Below are positions 18,930 through 28,444 of a stretch of DNA of 64,000 nt, one piece after another. Numbering within the stretch: the stretch's first letter is position 1; each line of letters opens with the position of its first letter. The position numbers and the translations under genes are program-made. The notes under the pieces are model-generated. The model was given only the letters and a program-made list of their open reading frames with translations. It did no database searches and had not been told where the DNA came from. This stretch comes from Sulfuricurvum sp. (GTDB lineage: Bacteria > Campylobacterota > Campylobacteria > Campylobacterales > Sulfurimonadaceae): positions 79,138 to 143,137 of the forward strand of contig JAQTTG010000006.1 of the NCBI GenBank assembly GCA_028710885.1, written 5' to 3'.

Positions 18930-19493
18930 TTAATTGATAATAATTTTAAGACCTGTACCTAATTGAGTTGAAAATTCACCTATGGATGATCCCCATAGAA
19001 CACGTTCACGAGCATTCACTAAAAGGATAATGCGGTCGGTGATAAAAGTTTCAAGTTCTAATGTTAGCGCACCTCCATACAGAAATGCATCCCGATTAAG
19101 AAGAGTTGCACCATCAAAAAGCAGTTTATTTCCCCAATTACTTGTTTCGTATCCTGCCAACCCAGATGCACCAATGGATAAAAGTAAAGTCTTACTCGGA
19201 TCTGAAAGGAAACTATAGTAATAACCTCCTTCGGCAGTAAATTGAGCCACCGGGATTTGCACTTGGGTGTAATCAAGTTGCTTTAGCAGAAATTCAGTTC
19301 CAATAACCCAACGGCTATCGTTTTGTGTGTAGGTGGAAACGGATGCGCCTCCATAAAATGCTTTTTTGAGGTTTATTCCATTCACAGTTCCCAGAGTGAC
19401 TTGAATACCTTCCTGTCCGGGTAAGTAACGCTGTGCGTTTATGTATCCAAACGAAGTAATACATACGATAAACATTAATATTGACCTTCTCAT
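18930..19493 (-). CDS. traO: conjugal transfer protein TraO
   Basis: This 187-residue exported protein has a signal peptide (ILMFIVCITSFGYINAQ). The mature part is rich in beta-strand-like segments (GGASVSTYTQNDSRWVIGTE, EGGYYYSF, LEIGASGLAGYE-type blocks), resembling small outer-membrane beta-barrel proteins. It matches TraO of CTnDOT-type elements in position, size and the motif QRYLPGQEGIQ. It lies between traN (1-bp gap) and traQ. It probably sits in the outer-membrane side of the mating apparatus; its exact role is unknown. Confidence 0.85.
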   Translation of the reverse strand: MRRSILMFIVCITSFGYINAQRYLPGQEGIQVTLGTVNGINLKKAFYGGASVSTYTQNDSRWVIGTEFLLKQLDYTQVQIPVAQFTAEGGYYYSFLSDPSKTLLLSIGASGLAGYETSNWGNKLLFDGATLLNRDAFLYGGALTLELETFITDRIILLVNARERVLWGSSIGEFSTQLGTGLKIIIN

Positions 19494-19494
19494 A

Positions 19495-20412
19495 TTACTT
19501 GATTTTTAATTCGTTGACAAGTTTTGCTCTCACGACATCACAACTTTCAACACAAAAGCGTTGATGGCGACCGCCATTTTTCTCGTTAAGTTCCACGACG
19601 AGCTCTTTGTCCTGTGGTATGGTGAACTTATCCATTGCAAAGACAGTGCGTTCACTGCTTTTTCCATTCACACGGGTGATGTAGTTAAAAGCCCGAATGG
19701 GAAAAATAACCGTTTCTTGAATGGCAGTACGTTTCATAACTTTTTTGTCTACAATCTTGAATGTGATAAAATCTAAATCGAAAGGAACATTGGAAGAATT
19801 ATTGATTTGAGTATAGAAATAAAGAAGTCCATCATGTGTATAGATTCCTTTAAGTAGATACTGAATGCCAAAACTCATGCTACCGATTTGATTAATTTCT
19901 CTCCGGTCATTTTTATAAATTGAATTCATAATCAGATGTACCATCATGGGAGATTCATTCCCCAATTCTTTGAGATAGACTTCGAGCGCATTGTTTGGAT
20001 GAGACACCGTATCACCATCGTGTATAAAATCCTTCATTTCCACACTCATTAAGAGTGGCTCATTGGCATACTTCACTTTGAAGGTATAAAAGCTTCCTTC
20101 TTCGGTGATTACTGAAAAATTGGTTTCGGTCTTGAAATTTCGAACGGCAGCTTTTACTCGGATAACATTTTCTGCTCCATCAGCTTTGCCCGCAATGATA
20201 TTCGTGGAACCCAAATCGATATACCGAATGGCTGAGGGAAAAATAATGTGGACAGTCTTATCGAAAGTAACTTCCAGCCCGTAAGGAGGAATCATTTTGT
20301 CGTAGGTGATTTTCTTTGTAAGTCCTTCATAAAAATCCCCTTTGGTTGATTGTGCAACGGTGGAAGCAATGATTCCAAGAAATAGAATCAGCAAGAATCT
20401 TGTTTTTTTCAT
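19495..20412 (-). CDS. traN: conjugal transfer protein TraN (DUF4138)
   Basis: This 305-residue exported protein begins with a signal peptide (FLLILFLGIIASTVAQS). The block TVHIIFPSAIRYIDLGSTNI followed by GAENVIRVKAA is the hallmark of DUF4138/TraN proteins. They are regarded as the VirB9-like outer-membrane-complex component of Bacteroidetes type IV secretion systems. It is encoded directly upstream of traO and downstream of traM, the conserved order. It is of normal length with no disruptions. Confidence 0.9.
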   Translation of the reverse strand: MKKTRFLLILFLGIIASTVAQSTKGDFYEGLTKKITYDKMIPPYGLEVTFDKTVHIIFPSAIRYIDLGSTNIIAGKADGAENVIRVKAAVRNFKTETNFSVITEEGSFYTFKVKYANEPLLMSVEMKDFIHDGDTVSHPNNALEVYLKELGNESPMMVHLIMNSIYKNDRREINQIGSMSFGIQYLLKGIYTHDGLLYFYTQINNSSNVPFDLDFITFKIVDKKVMKRTAIQETVIFPIRAFNYITRVNGKSSERTVFAMDKFTIPQDKELVVELNEKNGGRHQRFCVESCDVVRAKLVNELKIK

Positions 20413-20471
20413 TTTAATTTAGTTGTTTGTGAGAAGCGAAGCTCCCCTCTGTTTAATGATTTGTTGAATAG

Positions 20472-21806
20472 CTACTCTTGATTTATTAGCAGCAAGACTT
20501 TATACCCGGCCTTTAATTTGACAGTGATGGTTTGGAATTTTTTGGACAAGTACTGAGAACCACTTTGGATGAATCCTTTTCCTAATCCAGACACCAGTTG
20601 TTGACTGGCAGATTGATTAAAGGAAACACTTGATCCCAAGTTTGATCCAATATTCCCCGCCATTCCTTTAAAGGCATTTATTTCCAATGACCCCGGGATA
20701 AAAATTCCCTCCTGACCATCGGTATCATACACTGTTAATTCCACGGGAAGAATAATTCCCATATATTCCAGTGATTGAATCAAAATCTCAAGGCGGTCAC
20801 CTTGTATCTTGACTTCACCTGAGATCATCGTGTTTCGTGGAATAAGGGTTTTCCCAACTTGCAAAGGTTCGAGCAATCGTAACCGGACACTTTGACCGTT
20901 TATAAGCGAGCAATTCTCATGTATACAAGCTCTGATTGTGTTTCTGTCTTCCTGTAAACTTTTGCCAATAGCCGTATTAAATCCGTTATTATGTGGGTTT
21001 TTATTGTTGCCAATTCCGAGGGAATCTATTGCTTGTGGCAAACTCGAAACTGTTTGCTCATTTTGTTGGTTGATTCTCGAAATCTGCCTCTTTTTCTTTG
21101 TGCTCATAAGCGAAGAACCAACTGATTGATTATTTTGCAGACCCACTATCTGTCCTTGATTTTGACCCTGCGGAATATACTTGGCAGCCATTTGATATGA
21201 TTTTTCCATCAATTCAATTTGGTCTGCCATGGCGTTTCTACGACTGTTATTCTCCTTAATTCTTGCCGAAAGATCTTCCACCTTTTGATTCCCTTTTCTA
21301 TTCTCAGGTTTTTCTTTCGATGATTTGAAAAAATTACTCAAATTTCTGTTTACTTGCCTGTAGGCAATGTTAGAACTTTGAATTTTTGCAATAGGTTGTC
21401 TGGTACTGACATTCCCGCTTGGATGGTTAATTTTTGATTTCGATTCGTCATTCAACTTTTCGTTATTTAACTTATTGGCATCAGAGCTTTTCATTTCTTC
21501 TGAGAACATGGAAGCCATACTTTGCAACGAATGTTTTTGTTCTCCCTGGTTCTCTTCCATTTTTGCCTGTTCGAAAGCTGCTTTTTTATCCCCAGCTAAC
21601 ACATTACTTTTTGGCATTGGAATCGTGGTGTTAAAACCTTTCGTTTCTTTTCCTTTCTCCGACTTCGAAGGAGAAAAGATATACCACATGATTAAACCGA
21701 AGATGATGAACATCAAAGGAAAGATGAGCATCTTTTTTTGCCTTAACTTTTGTTCGACTGTCAACAGTTCTTTTTGAGGTTTGTCGCCCTCATTAGTTTC
21801 TTTCAT
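20472..21806 (-). CDS. traM: conjugal transfer protein TraM (VirB10-like)
   Basis: This 444-residue protein has one transmembrane helix near residues 28-47 (KMLIFPLMFIIFGLIMWYIF), then a long polar Gln/Asn/Lys-rich linker. The conserved C-terminal domain starts about residue 290 (IRACIHENCSLINGQSVRLR, LLEPLQVGKTLIPRNT). The C-terminal domain with a ...GLGKGFIQSGSQYLSKK block matches TraM. By layout it is the VirB10-type protein that spans the periplasm in the type IV secretion channel. The start overlaps the 3' end of traL by 14 bp. Confidence 0.9.
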   Translation of the reverse strand: MKETNEGDKPQKELLTVEQKLRQKKMLIFPLMFIIFGLIMWYIFSPSKSEKGKETKGFNTTIPMPKSNVLAGDKKAAFEQAKMEENQGEQKHSLQSMASMFSEEMKSSDANKLNNEKLNDESKSKINHPSGNVSTRQPIAKIQSSNIAYRQVNRNLSNFFKSSKEKPENRKGNQKVEDLSARIKENNSRRNAMADQIELMEKSYQMAAKYIPQGQNQGQIVGLQNNQSVGSSLMSTKKKRQISRINQQNEQTVSSLPQAIDSLGIGNNKNPHNNGFNTAIGKSLQEDRNTIRACIHENCSLINGQSVRLRLLEPLQVGKTLIPRNTMISGEVKIQGDRLEILIQSLEYMGIILPVELTVYDTDGQEGIFIPGSLEINAFKGMAGNIGSNLGSSVSFNQSASQQLVSGLGKGFIQSGSQYLSKKFQTITVKLKAGYKVLLLINQE

Positions 21807-22074
21807 ACTGTTTTAAATTTAGTTTGTGAATACTATCGGTTGCATGTAGTTGCAGTTGGTTGATATGTCCTATCTTGATTTGCTGCCTATCTGTTTTCTT
21901 GATATTGTAAATAGAAGAAAGAGAGAAATAGAGTGAGACAATTCCAAAAAAAGAACATAGAATCAATATCGAGACAAGTCTTTTCTTAGGCGAGAGAGAA
22001 GCACAATAATTTTTCAATTTATTTTCAATCAGACATCTGAATTGAAAAATTTTCATTATTATTTCGTTTCTCAT
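21793..22074 (-). CDS. traL: conjugal transfer protein TraL (DUF3989)
   Basis: This 93-residue protein has a basic N-terminus, a single transmembrane helix (VSILILCSFFGIVSLYFSL, about residues 33-52) and a short periplasmic tail. It matches the small DUF3989/TraL proteins that lie between traK and traM. A start at the internal ATG (MKIFQF, 22056) is also possible. Close spacing to traK (4 bp) and overlap with traM point to translational coupling. Confidence 0.82.
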   Translation of the reverse strand: MRNEIIMKIFQFRCLIENKLKNYCASLSPKKRLVSILILCSFFGIVSLYFSLSSIYNIKKTDRQQIKIGHINQLQLHATDSIHKLNLKQYERN

Positions 22075-22078
22075 TGAG

Positions 22079-22702
22079 TTATCTGTTTATGACTTTTAGG
22101 TCTTTATTTTCGACTATCTCAAAATTTTCAATACTAAACCCCTGGGGATTATTATCACTTCGCACAGAATTTAGTAGTAGGCAATGGGTTATCAAGCTCC
22201 GCTCAGTTACATTACTCTCACGGATAATCATTTGCCGGGCATAAGTCATGACCTGATACGGATACTTATCGAATTTGCAAACCACACTATCCACTTGAAT
22301 AGCTTGATTTATATTTCCCGAAACGATTCGGGCGTAATATCCTTTTTCAGACAAATCCGAATAGTAATTGAAGGCACTTCGGTCTGAGAGAAACAAGGCT
22401 CTTTTGATGTTACTTTCAATCGCATCCTTATCGGGCGAGAGTGTGAAGAAGAGTTCATGAAAGCGTTTTACATGTTCCCGGGCTTCAACCGGCCTATTTT
22501 GTGAAAGGTCTTGTGAAAGAGCCAGCATCAAAGATTTTCCATTGTCCAGAACATAAATTTTCTGCCGTTGTGCTTCTGCAAAATTGTAGGAACTCCATAC
22601 CGAATACCCAGTAACGGCTCCACATAGGCAAAGAAAAATAATGCTAAAGAGTCTGATCTGCTTAAAACTCGATTCTATATTTTTTAATGATTTGAATTCC
22701 AT
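22079..22702 (-). CDS. traK: conjugal transfer protein TraK (VirB8-like)
   Basis: This 207-residue protein has the TraK start MEFKSLKNIESSFKQIR, one transmembrane helix (residues about 19-36, IIFLCLCGAVTGYSVWSS) and a globular periplasmic domain (DLSQNRPVEAREHVKRFHEL, DRSAFNYYSDLSEKGYYARI). This matches TraK of Bacteroides conjugative transposons, considered the VirB8-like component. It lies between traJ and traL at the usual position. Confidence 0.92.
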   Translation of the reverse strand: MEFKSLKNIESSFKQIRLFSIIFLCLCGAVTGYSVWSSYNFAEAQRQKIYVLDNGKSLMLALSQDLSQNRPVEAREHVKRFHELFFTLSPDKDAIESNIKRALFLSDRSAFNYYSDLSEKGYYARIVSGNINQAIQVDSVVCKFDKYPYQVMTYARQMIIRESNVTERSLITHCLLLNSVRSDNNPQGFSIENFEIVENKDLKVINR

Positions 22703-22722
22703 TTGTCTTTTTATTTAAAAAG

Positions 22723-23733
22723 TTATTTTCCAAGTAGTCGACCGGCTACATTTCCTGTTGCGGCTCCTGCTGCACCACCTGCTATTGAACCCGCTTTTCC
22801 AGCTGTATTGCCGACGTTTCGACCATAATTTCCCATTCCTCCTGCCTGAATAATCCATCCTGCTACTGTTGGAACAGTAAAGTATCCGATGATTCCAATA
22901 ATCAAAAAAATGATGTACACTACGTTGGATGAATCTATGGAGTAATTGGGATTATTCTGCAACTGCGAAATATCATTCTGCAACATCAACACTTGTATTT
23001 TGGCAAGAATGGTACTGAATAAATCGGATACCGGGAGCCAGAGATAAACACTCACATACCGTGTGATCCATTGGGTCATGGTAGATTGAAACCCATCCCA
23101 CACACTTATAGCAAAGGCAATGGGACCAAGGATAGCCAATACGATTAAGAAAAAGGTGCGAATAGTATCAATCACAAGAGAAGCTGCTTGAAACAATATC
23201 TCTAACAGTTCCCGAAAAAAATCCCGAATGGATTTTTTCATGCTGTACATCCCTTTTTCAATATACATTCCCGTCATGGTGGCTAAATCGCCCGGACTCC
23301 ATCCCAACTCATCAAGTTGCTTATCAAATTCTTCATTGCTTACCAAATAAGCAGTTTCAGGATTTTTCATGGCAGCATCATATTCTAATTTATCTTTCTG
23401 CTTTTGATACCCTTCCATATCAAAAGTTTGTGATTGGAGCATTTGATTTGTGCCTTGAACAACCGGACTTAGTATCCCGTTGATAGTACCCAAAACAAAG
23501 GTTGGAAAAAACATAATGCACAAACCAATGGCAAAAGGGCGAAGCAGCGGATAAACATCAATTGGTTCAGCTCTTGCTAAGGACTGCCACACCCGGGAGG
23601 AAACATAAAATAAAGCTCCAAGACCGGCTATCCCTTTGGCTACCCCTGCCATATTGGAGCAAAGAGGCATCATTTCTACATATAGACTCCGCAGAATCTG
23701 GTGCAGCGTTTCGAATTCAATAGATAACAACAT
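22723..23733 (-). CDS. traJ: conjugal transfer protein TraJ (VirB6-like)
   Basis: This 336-residue polytopic membrane protein has several hydrophobic segments (AKGIAGLGALFYVSSRVWQS, FAIGLCIMFFPTFVLGTING, TFFLIVLAILGPIAFAISVW, VYIIFLIIGIIGYFTVPTVA) and a Gly/Ala-rich C-terminus. These match TraJ, the VirB6-like inner-membrane channel component. It is 3 bp from traI and 20 bp from traK. There is no sign of truncation. Confidence 0.92.
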   Translation of the reverse strand: MLLSIEFETLHQILRSLYVEMMPLCSNMAGVAKGIAGLGALFYVSSRVWQSLARAEPIDVYPLLRPFAIGLCIMFFPTFVLGTINGILSPVVQGTNQMLQSQTFDMEGYQKQKDKLEYDAAMKNPETAYLVSNEEFDKQLDELGWSPGDLATMTGMYIEKGMYSMKKSIRDFFRELLEILFQAASLVIDTIRTFFLIVLAILGPIAFAISVWDGFQSTMTQWITRYVSVYLWLPVSDLFSTILAKIQVLMLQNDISQLQNNPNYSIDSSNVVYIIFLIIGIIGYFTVPTVAGWIIQAGGMGNYGRNVGNTAGKAGSIAGGAAGAATGNVAGRLLGK

Positions 23734-23736
23734 AGC

Positions 23737-24363
23737 TTACCAGTATTTTTCGTTCGTATCATATAAAGCTTTCACTCTATCCGTGTCACCAGTACGTTGT
23801 GAACGAAGGTAGCTTACAGCAATATTTTTGTTGGTATAATAAGTGACCAGATTACGATATTTCTTAACTGAGTTGTAGGTCCGGTCAATAATATCCAGTC
23901 GCTCTTTATCAGTCATGGAAAGTCCGTTGGAACTTACTACCGCTTTTAATTCGACAAGAAGATCTCCACTTTGCTCTAACAGTTTAGCATAACCAAAAGC
24001 AATTGCACCCAACTCTTGTACGGTATAGTTCTTGTCAATGAGCATTTTTTGAAAACTATTGACATATATGTCTGAAATTTCACCCACCATCAAGATGGTT
24101 TGCTGTACTTTTTTTGCATCCTTGACTAAATTACTGACTGTCTTCAAAGCATCATAATACTTCTTGCCCTGCTCATAGAGTTTCACTGTTTCCTTGAAAT
24201 TGTTCACCATGTTCGAGGCGGTTGTTGAGGTTTCAATCACTTGTTTGGTCGTGTTTACGATACCTTGAACCATGTTGGTAGGATCAAATGTAACAAATTG
24301 GGCTTTCGAGGACATGACGCAAGTCATTAGGAAGATGACTGCTAAATAGATTTTTGTTTTCAT
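23737..24363 (-). CDS. traI: conjugal transfer protein TraI (DUF4141, VirB5-like)
   Basis: This 208-residue exported protein has a signal peptide (IYLAVIFLMTCVMSSKAQ) followed by FVTFDPTNMVQGIVNTTKQV, the characteristic DUF4141/TraI opening. The rest is alpha-helical (ETVKLYEQGKKYYDALKTV, MTDKERLDIIDRTYNSV), like periplasmic VirB5-type pilus proteins. A 129-bp gap without a gene separates it from traG; some related operons carry traH here, and none is seen. Confidence 0.88.
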   Translation of the reverse strand: MKTKIYLAVIFLMTCVMSSKAQFVTFDPTNMVQGIVNTTKQVIETSTTASNMVNNFKETVKLYEQGKKYYDALKTVSNLVKDAKKVQQTILMVGEISDIYVNSFQKMLIDKNYTVQELGAIAFGYAKLLEQSGDLLVELKAVVSSNGLSMTDKERLDIIDRTYNSVKKYRNLVTYYTNKNIAVSYLRSQRTGDTDRVKALYDTNEKYW

Positions 24364-24492
24364 CTTAAGAATTGATTTTTTAATGAATTTTGAAAGTTGA
24401 TTTTGATAATTGCTTTAAAAGTAAATGCTACTGGATTATTTCTAAATTTGAAATGAAATGATATGACTTAAAATCATGAGCAAAACTGATCA

Positions 24493-26994
24493 TCATTCTT
24501 TTTTTATTTGTTTTGTTTCACAAAGCTGTTTGATGGCTAATTCGATATCGCCATCCAACTTTTCAACGAGATTGAATAGTTCTACTTTTTCGGATTCTTC
24601 AGTAGTATATGTAAGATATTCCTCCATGGATACTTCCGTGGCATAGACGGCAGATTGTGTACCTCCCAGGCCTATCCAAACCTCTTTATACAAACGGTTT
24701 GGATTATTTGACAGATTGATGGAAAGTATCTGTGCTTTCTCCTTTTCTGTAAGTCCTAAAAGTGCCTGAATAGCATCAAATTTATTCATGTACTTACGTT
24801 GATCCAGGAGAATTTTACAGTCGGAATTATTGATGATGGATTCTTTGACAATGGGAGAAGCAATGATATCTTCCACTTCCTGCGTTACGACAATGGCTTC
24901 GCCGAAATACTTACGAACCGTTTTAAAAAGGTATTTGATATATTCTGCCATGCCTTCTTTGGCAATTGCCTTCCAGGCTTCTTCAATCAGGATGACCTTT
25001 CTTATTCCTTTCAGTCGTCTCATCTTATTGATAAAGACTTCCATGATAATGATGGTAACAATGGGAAATAAAATGGGATGATCCTTGATGTTGTCCAGTT
25101 CAAAAACGATAAATCGCTTTGAAAGTAAATCAATTTGTTTGTCGGAATTTAGTAAGTAATCATATTCCCCGCCTCTGTAATACGGTTCGAGCACATTCAG
25201 AAAGTTGGCAATGTCAAAATCTTTTTCCCGTACTTTCTTCCCATTCAACACCTCATGGTAATCTGTTCTTATATACTCATAGAAGCTATTGAAACTAGGG
25301 GATAATTCCCGTGATTTAATTTTGTCGATGTACAAACTTACTGCATTGGAAAGAGCCACCTCTTCAGCACGGGTCGGAGGTTCATCGTCTCTTTTCCATA
25401 AAGTCAGAATCAATGTTTTGATACTTTCACGCTTTTCAATATCATATACGCCATCTTCGGTAAAGAAAGGGTTGAACGCTATTGGATTTTGTTCTGAGTA
25501 GGTAAAATAAACGCCATCTTCACCCCGGGTCTTGCGATGGATCATCTCACAAAGTCCCAGGTAACTATTGCCGGTATCGATTAACAGGACATGCGAACCT
25601 TGTTCGTAATACTGCCTTACCATGTGATTCGTAAAAAACGATTTTCCGCTGCCTGATGGTCCCAATATAAATTTGTTCCGGTTAGTGATAATCCCTTTTT
25701 TCATAGGCAAATCCGAAATATCCACATGGATTGGTTTCCCTGTCAGTCTATCCACCATTTTTATCCCAAAAGGAGAAACAGAACTTTTGTAATTTGTTTC
25801 TTCGGTGAAAAAGCAAATGCCCTGTTCAATGAACGTATAAAAACTCTCTTCTGCCGGAAAGTCCGCTTGATTGCCCGGAATGCCAGCCCAAAATAGCGTT
25901 GGGGTATCCACGGTGTTATGCCTGGGTTTACATTCCATAAGTGCTAATTGACAGCCCACATCATTTTTGATGTGTTTAAGTTCTTCCCGGTTATCACTCC
26001 ATGCCATCACGTTACAATGGCAACGAATAGAGGTAAGTCCATAACTGTGGGCTTCGTTCAGGTACTTATCAATCCACTCTTTATTGATTTGATTGCTCCT
26101 GCTGTACTTTGATAAAGAATGCATATTACGCCCCATTTTCTCAAATTTTTGTAGGTTCTCGACACTATCATCAATGAATAGGTATTGATTGTAAATGTGG
26201 TTACAAGAAAGTAGCAACCCAACCGGAGAAGCAAACGACAACCGGCAATCGGAACGGTCGGTGGATAGTTTCTCGTATCGGATATCTGTTCCCACGCTGG
26301 CAGGCAGATCATCCACATCCGACAGGGTATGCAAGCAAAGAATATTATCACCAATGCACATCTCTTCTGCTTTGAGCGTAATATCTTTGAGTGTAGTGGT
26401 ATTTTCCTGAGACAGCGAAAAGTATTTTTCAACAATTCCGGCTTTGGATTCAGAACCTACAATCTCATCAGTGGTTAGTCGGGTAAGGGTAATGAATCCG
26501 CCATCGTTGATAATCCGTTCAAATTGTCCCACAGCTTCCAGAAATCTTTCAACAATTTCCTTGTCTCGAAACTCTTTGGGGATAATAGAGCCCCGGCACA
26601 AAGTCGAAAAGTTACTCTGCATCCGGGAACGTTCCTTGGTAGTCTTAGTCAAAAAAAGGTAACAGGTATGATTCAGGTAAGGACGTTCATTGAAATGACG
26701 TTCAAAACTTCGGGAGTGATAACTCATTTCTTCCTGTTTGATTTCCGGCTTGTATTGTTCCTTGATATACCAATCCTGTTTGTGCAGGATGCAATAATCA
26801 GGAAGCACCTTTACTGCCTTTGTCCAGGAAGAATGAATGGCTTCATATTCCTTACCGGTAACCGTAAAGAGTTCGGGCAGTTCCACTTTAAAAGCAACCG
26901 TTATATCGGCGTCCTTTGAAATGATGCAACCCATTTCTACTCCCCAAATCGGGAATTTACTTTCAAGCATTGCTGCTTTTAATATGTTTCTCAT
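24493..26994 (-). CDS. traG: conjugation ATPase TraG (VirB4 family)
   Basis: This 833-residue cytoplasmic ATPase powers the transfer apparatus. The N-terminal VirB4/CagE-like region carries TRLTTDEIVGS and CNHIYNQYLFIDDS. The Walker A motif GPSGSGKSFFTN is near residue 445 and the Walker B region RKVILIEEAWKAIAKEGM near 665, followed by RKYFGEAIVVTQEVEDI. Length and motifs match TraG of CTnDOT-type elements. The 5' end overlaps traF by 4 bp (ATGA type). It is the most conserved tra gene and appears intact. Confidence 0.96.
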   Translation of the reverse strand: MRNILKAAMLESKFPIWGVEMGCIISKDADITVAFKVELPELFTVTGKEYEAIHSSWTKAVKVLPDYCILHKQDWYIKEQYKPEIKQEEMSYHSRSFERHFNERPYLNHTCYLFLTKTTKERSRMQSNFSTLCRGSIIPKEFRDKEIVERFLEAVGQFERIINDGGFITLTRLTTDEIVGSESKAGIVEKYFSLSQENTTTLKDITLKAEEMCIGDNILCLHTLSDVDDLPASVGTDIRYEKLSTDRSDCRLSFASPVGLLLSCNHIYNQYLFIDDSVENLQKFEKMGRNMHSLSKYSRSNQINKEWIDKYLNEAHSYGLTSIRCHCNVMAWSDNREELKHIKNDVGCQLALMECKPRHNTVDTPTLFWAGIPGNQADFPAEESFYTFIEQGICFFTEETNYKSSVSPFGIKMVDRLTGKPIHVDISDLPMKKGIITNRNKFILGPSGSGKSFFTNHMVRQYYEQGSHVLLIDTGNSYLGLCEMIHRKTRGEDGVYFTYSEQNPIAFNPFFTEDGVYDIEKRESIKTLILTLWKRDDEPPTRAEEVALSNAVSLYIDKIKSRELSPSFNSFYEYIRTDYHEVLNGKKVREKDFDIANFLNVLEPYYRGGEYDYLLNSDKQIDLLSKRFIVFELDNIKDHPILFPIVTIIIMEVFINKMRRLKGIRKVILIEEAWKAIAKEGMAEYIKYLFKTVRKYFGEAIVVTQEVEDIIASPIVKESIINNSDCKILLDQRKYMNKFDAIQALLGLTEKEKAQILSINLSNNPNRLYKEVWIGLGGTQSAVYATEVSMEEYLTYTTEESEKVELFNLVEKLDGDIELAIKQLCETKQIKKE

Positions 26995-27320
26995 ACTTCT
27001 TTTTGATGAATGTGTTTGAATAATCGGGGAAATCTTTTACGGTTAAGCAGGTACTTCGGATGATTCCTGACAGCACTCAGCTTCATAAGTCCATATTCAC
27101 CGTATTTATGATTCAGTGCAAAAGTTTGCCAGACAAGTACAGATGAAGCGATAACACCAAAGCCAATACAGAACCATTGACCGATTCCAGTCATATACAG
27201 AATCACGAACAGGACAAAGATGGTGAGTAGTCCGCCTGCAAAAAGGAAGAGGTACTGGCTTTTCAGTCCTTTGAACTCCACCGATTTGCCAATACCTCTA
27301 TTAATTGGATAATCTGCCAT
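26991..27320 (-). CDS. traF: conjugal transfer protein TraF (DUF4133)
   Basis: This 109-residue inner-membrane protein begins ADYPINRGIGKSVEFKGLKS, the DUF4133 hallmark. It has two adjacent transmembrane helices (YLFLFAGGLLTIFVLFVILY and FCIGFGVIASSVLVWQTFAL) and a basic C-terminus. It corresponds to the VirB3-like component, encoded next to the VirB4-like traG as usual. It lies 4 bp after traE. Confidence 0.93.
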   Translation of the reverse strand: MADYPINRGIGKSVEFKGLKSQYLFLFAGGLLTIFVLFVILYMTGIGQWFCIGFGVIASSVLVWQTFALNHKYGEYGLMKLSAVRNHPKYLLNRKRFPRLFKHIHQKEV

Positions 27321-27324
27321 TGAC

Positions 27325-27627
27325 TTACAAGAAAAAGGAACGTAAAACGGTAGCTGCTACAATCAGAAAGATACAGGCTCCAAACCATGATGCCGCTGTT
27401 TTGCTGGTGTCCGGGTCACCCGAAGAAAACTTACTGTATACCTTCACACCACCTATCAAGCCGATAACGGCACCTATGGCATAAATCAATTTAGTAGCCG
27501 GTTCGAAATAAGATGTAACCATGGTGGTAGCCTCAGTGATGCCTCCGGAACCATTCCCTTGCGCCCGAAGAGAAGCATAGGCAGTTAGTATGCAAACTGC
27601 TGTTAGAAATACTTTTTTGTTAGTCAT
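27325..27627 (-). CDS. traE: conjugal transfer protein TraE (DUF4134, VirB2-like)
   Basis: This 100-residue protein is placed to start at the ATG at 27627 (MTNKKVFLTAVCILTAY), which gives a normal signal peptide; a longer frame reaches 27675 without a better start. After cleavage there are two hydrophobic segments (KLIYAIGAVIGLIGGVKVY and FGACIFLIVAATVLRSFF) separated by KFSSGDPDTSKTAASW, the DUF4134 signature. By analogy it is the VirB2-like pilin component. It is immediately upstream of traF. Confidence 0.92.
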   Translation of the reverse strand: MTNKKVFLTAVCILTAYASLRAQGNGSGGITEATTMVTSYFEPATKLIYAIGAVIGLIGGVKVYSKFSSGDPDTSKTAASWFGACIFLIVAATVLRSFFL

Positions 27628-27754
27628 AATATATTTTTTAAAATTATCAGTAATCGAAATGGATTTAAACACCATAAATAAGTGTTTTTAGATTGCTTTT
27701 AAGTGAGTTTAATTACCATTAGCCATATTTGATTTTCTTCATGATGTTAGCTTA

Positions 27755-28444
27755 TTATATAAAATTGTTTATCTCGAATTGCTGAAAGTCACCATCGTGA
27801 CTTTCGGGATTCATTGCGTTTGTCTCATTAGAATTTATATTGTACTTATTCAACATCTCTGTTACCCGTTCTTTGCCTCCAGAAATTTGTGAAACCATAA
27901 GATGAAATAGCTCGGTTTGTTCCATCTGTTGAAACGTTTTCATTGCAATGAGTTCTGCTTCTTGTGAAGACCCGCTTTGCTTCATTACCTGAACAAGATT
28001 TTCCATTTCATCATATTGAATACCTGTGGCTGGTCCGGTAATTTCATCTTCCACAAAGCAATTCAAATCTTCTTCCTCCAACAAATCGTCTTCATTGTAT
28101 TCAGATTCTATGTCCAAATCCATGGATTCGGGAGAGTCGGAAAATACGCTGTCCAATTCGCTATTTTCGACCACTGGCGACCTTGTATTTCCATTGGACT
28201 CAGCAAATGTAGTGGCGTTATCAATCGGTTTTTCAATCTGTCTCAGGCTGTCATCGTTTGTCACAACATGGCTTAATTGAGTTTTCGTTTTACCCATTAT
28301 ATCGTCATCGTCTGCAAAAATTGGAGTTATATTGGGTGGTAATTTTACTTTCGGATAGAATAACTTTTTTATTCGCTGATGTTGAAGATAAAGCAGTACC
28401 CAAATGAGGTATAAGAGAATGGATATTAATACTATATTTGTCAT
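27755..28444 (-). CDS. traD: TraD-like membrane-anchored acidic protein
   Basis: This 229-residue protein has an N-terminal transmembrane helix (IVLISILLYLIWVLLYLQ) followed by a basic patch (HQRIKKLFYPKVKLPPN). A long acidic, low-complexity region (EYNEDDLLEEEDLNCF) comes next, then a C-terminal helical domain (YDEMENLVQVMKQSGSSQEA, MVSQISGGKERVTEMLNKY). Position between the DUF3408 gene and traE fits the traD slot of CTnDOT-type operons. The domain assignment is by context and layout, so the symbol is tentative. The start overlaps the DUF3408 stop by one base. Confidence 0.62.
   Translation of the reverse strand: MTNIVLISILLYLIWVLLYLQHQRIKKLFYPKVKLPPNITPIFADDDDIMGKTKTQLSHVVTNDDSLRQIEKPIDNATTFAESNGNTRSPVVENSELDSVFSDSPESMDLDIESEYNEDDLLEEEDLNCFVEDEITGPATGIQYDEMENLVQVMKQSGSSQEAELIAMKTFQQMEQTELFHLMVSQISGGKERVTEMLNKYNINSNETNAMNPESHDGDFQQFEINNFI

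Noticed and set aside
24364..24492. A traH gene between traG and traI
   Set aside because: The 129-bp gap contains no frame with a start and protein-like sequence.
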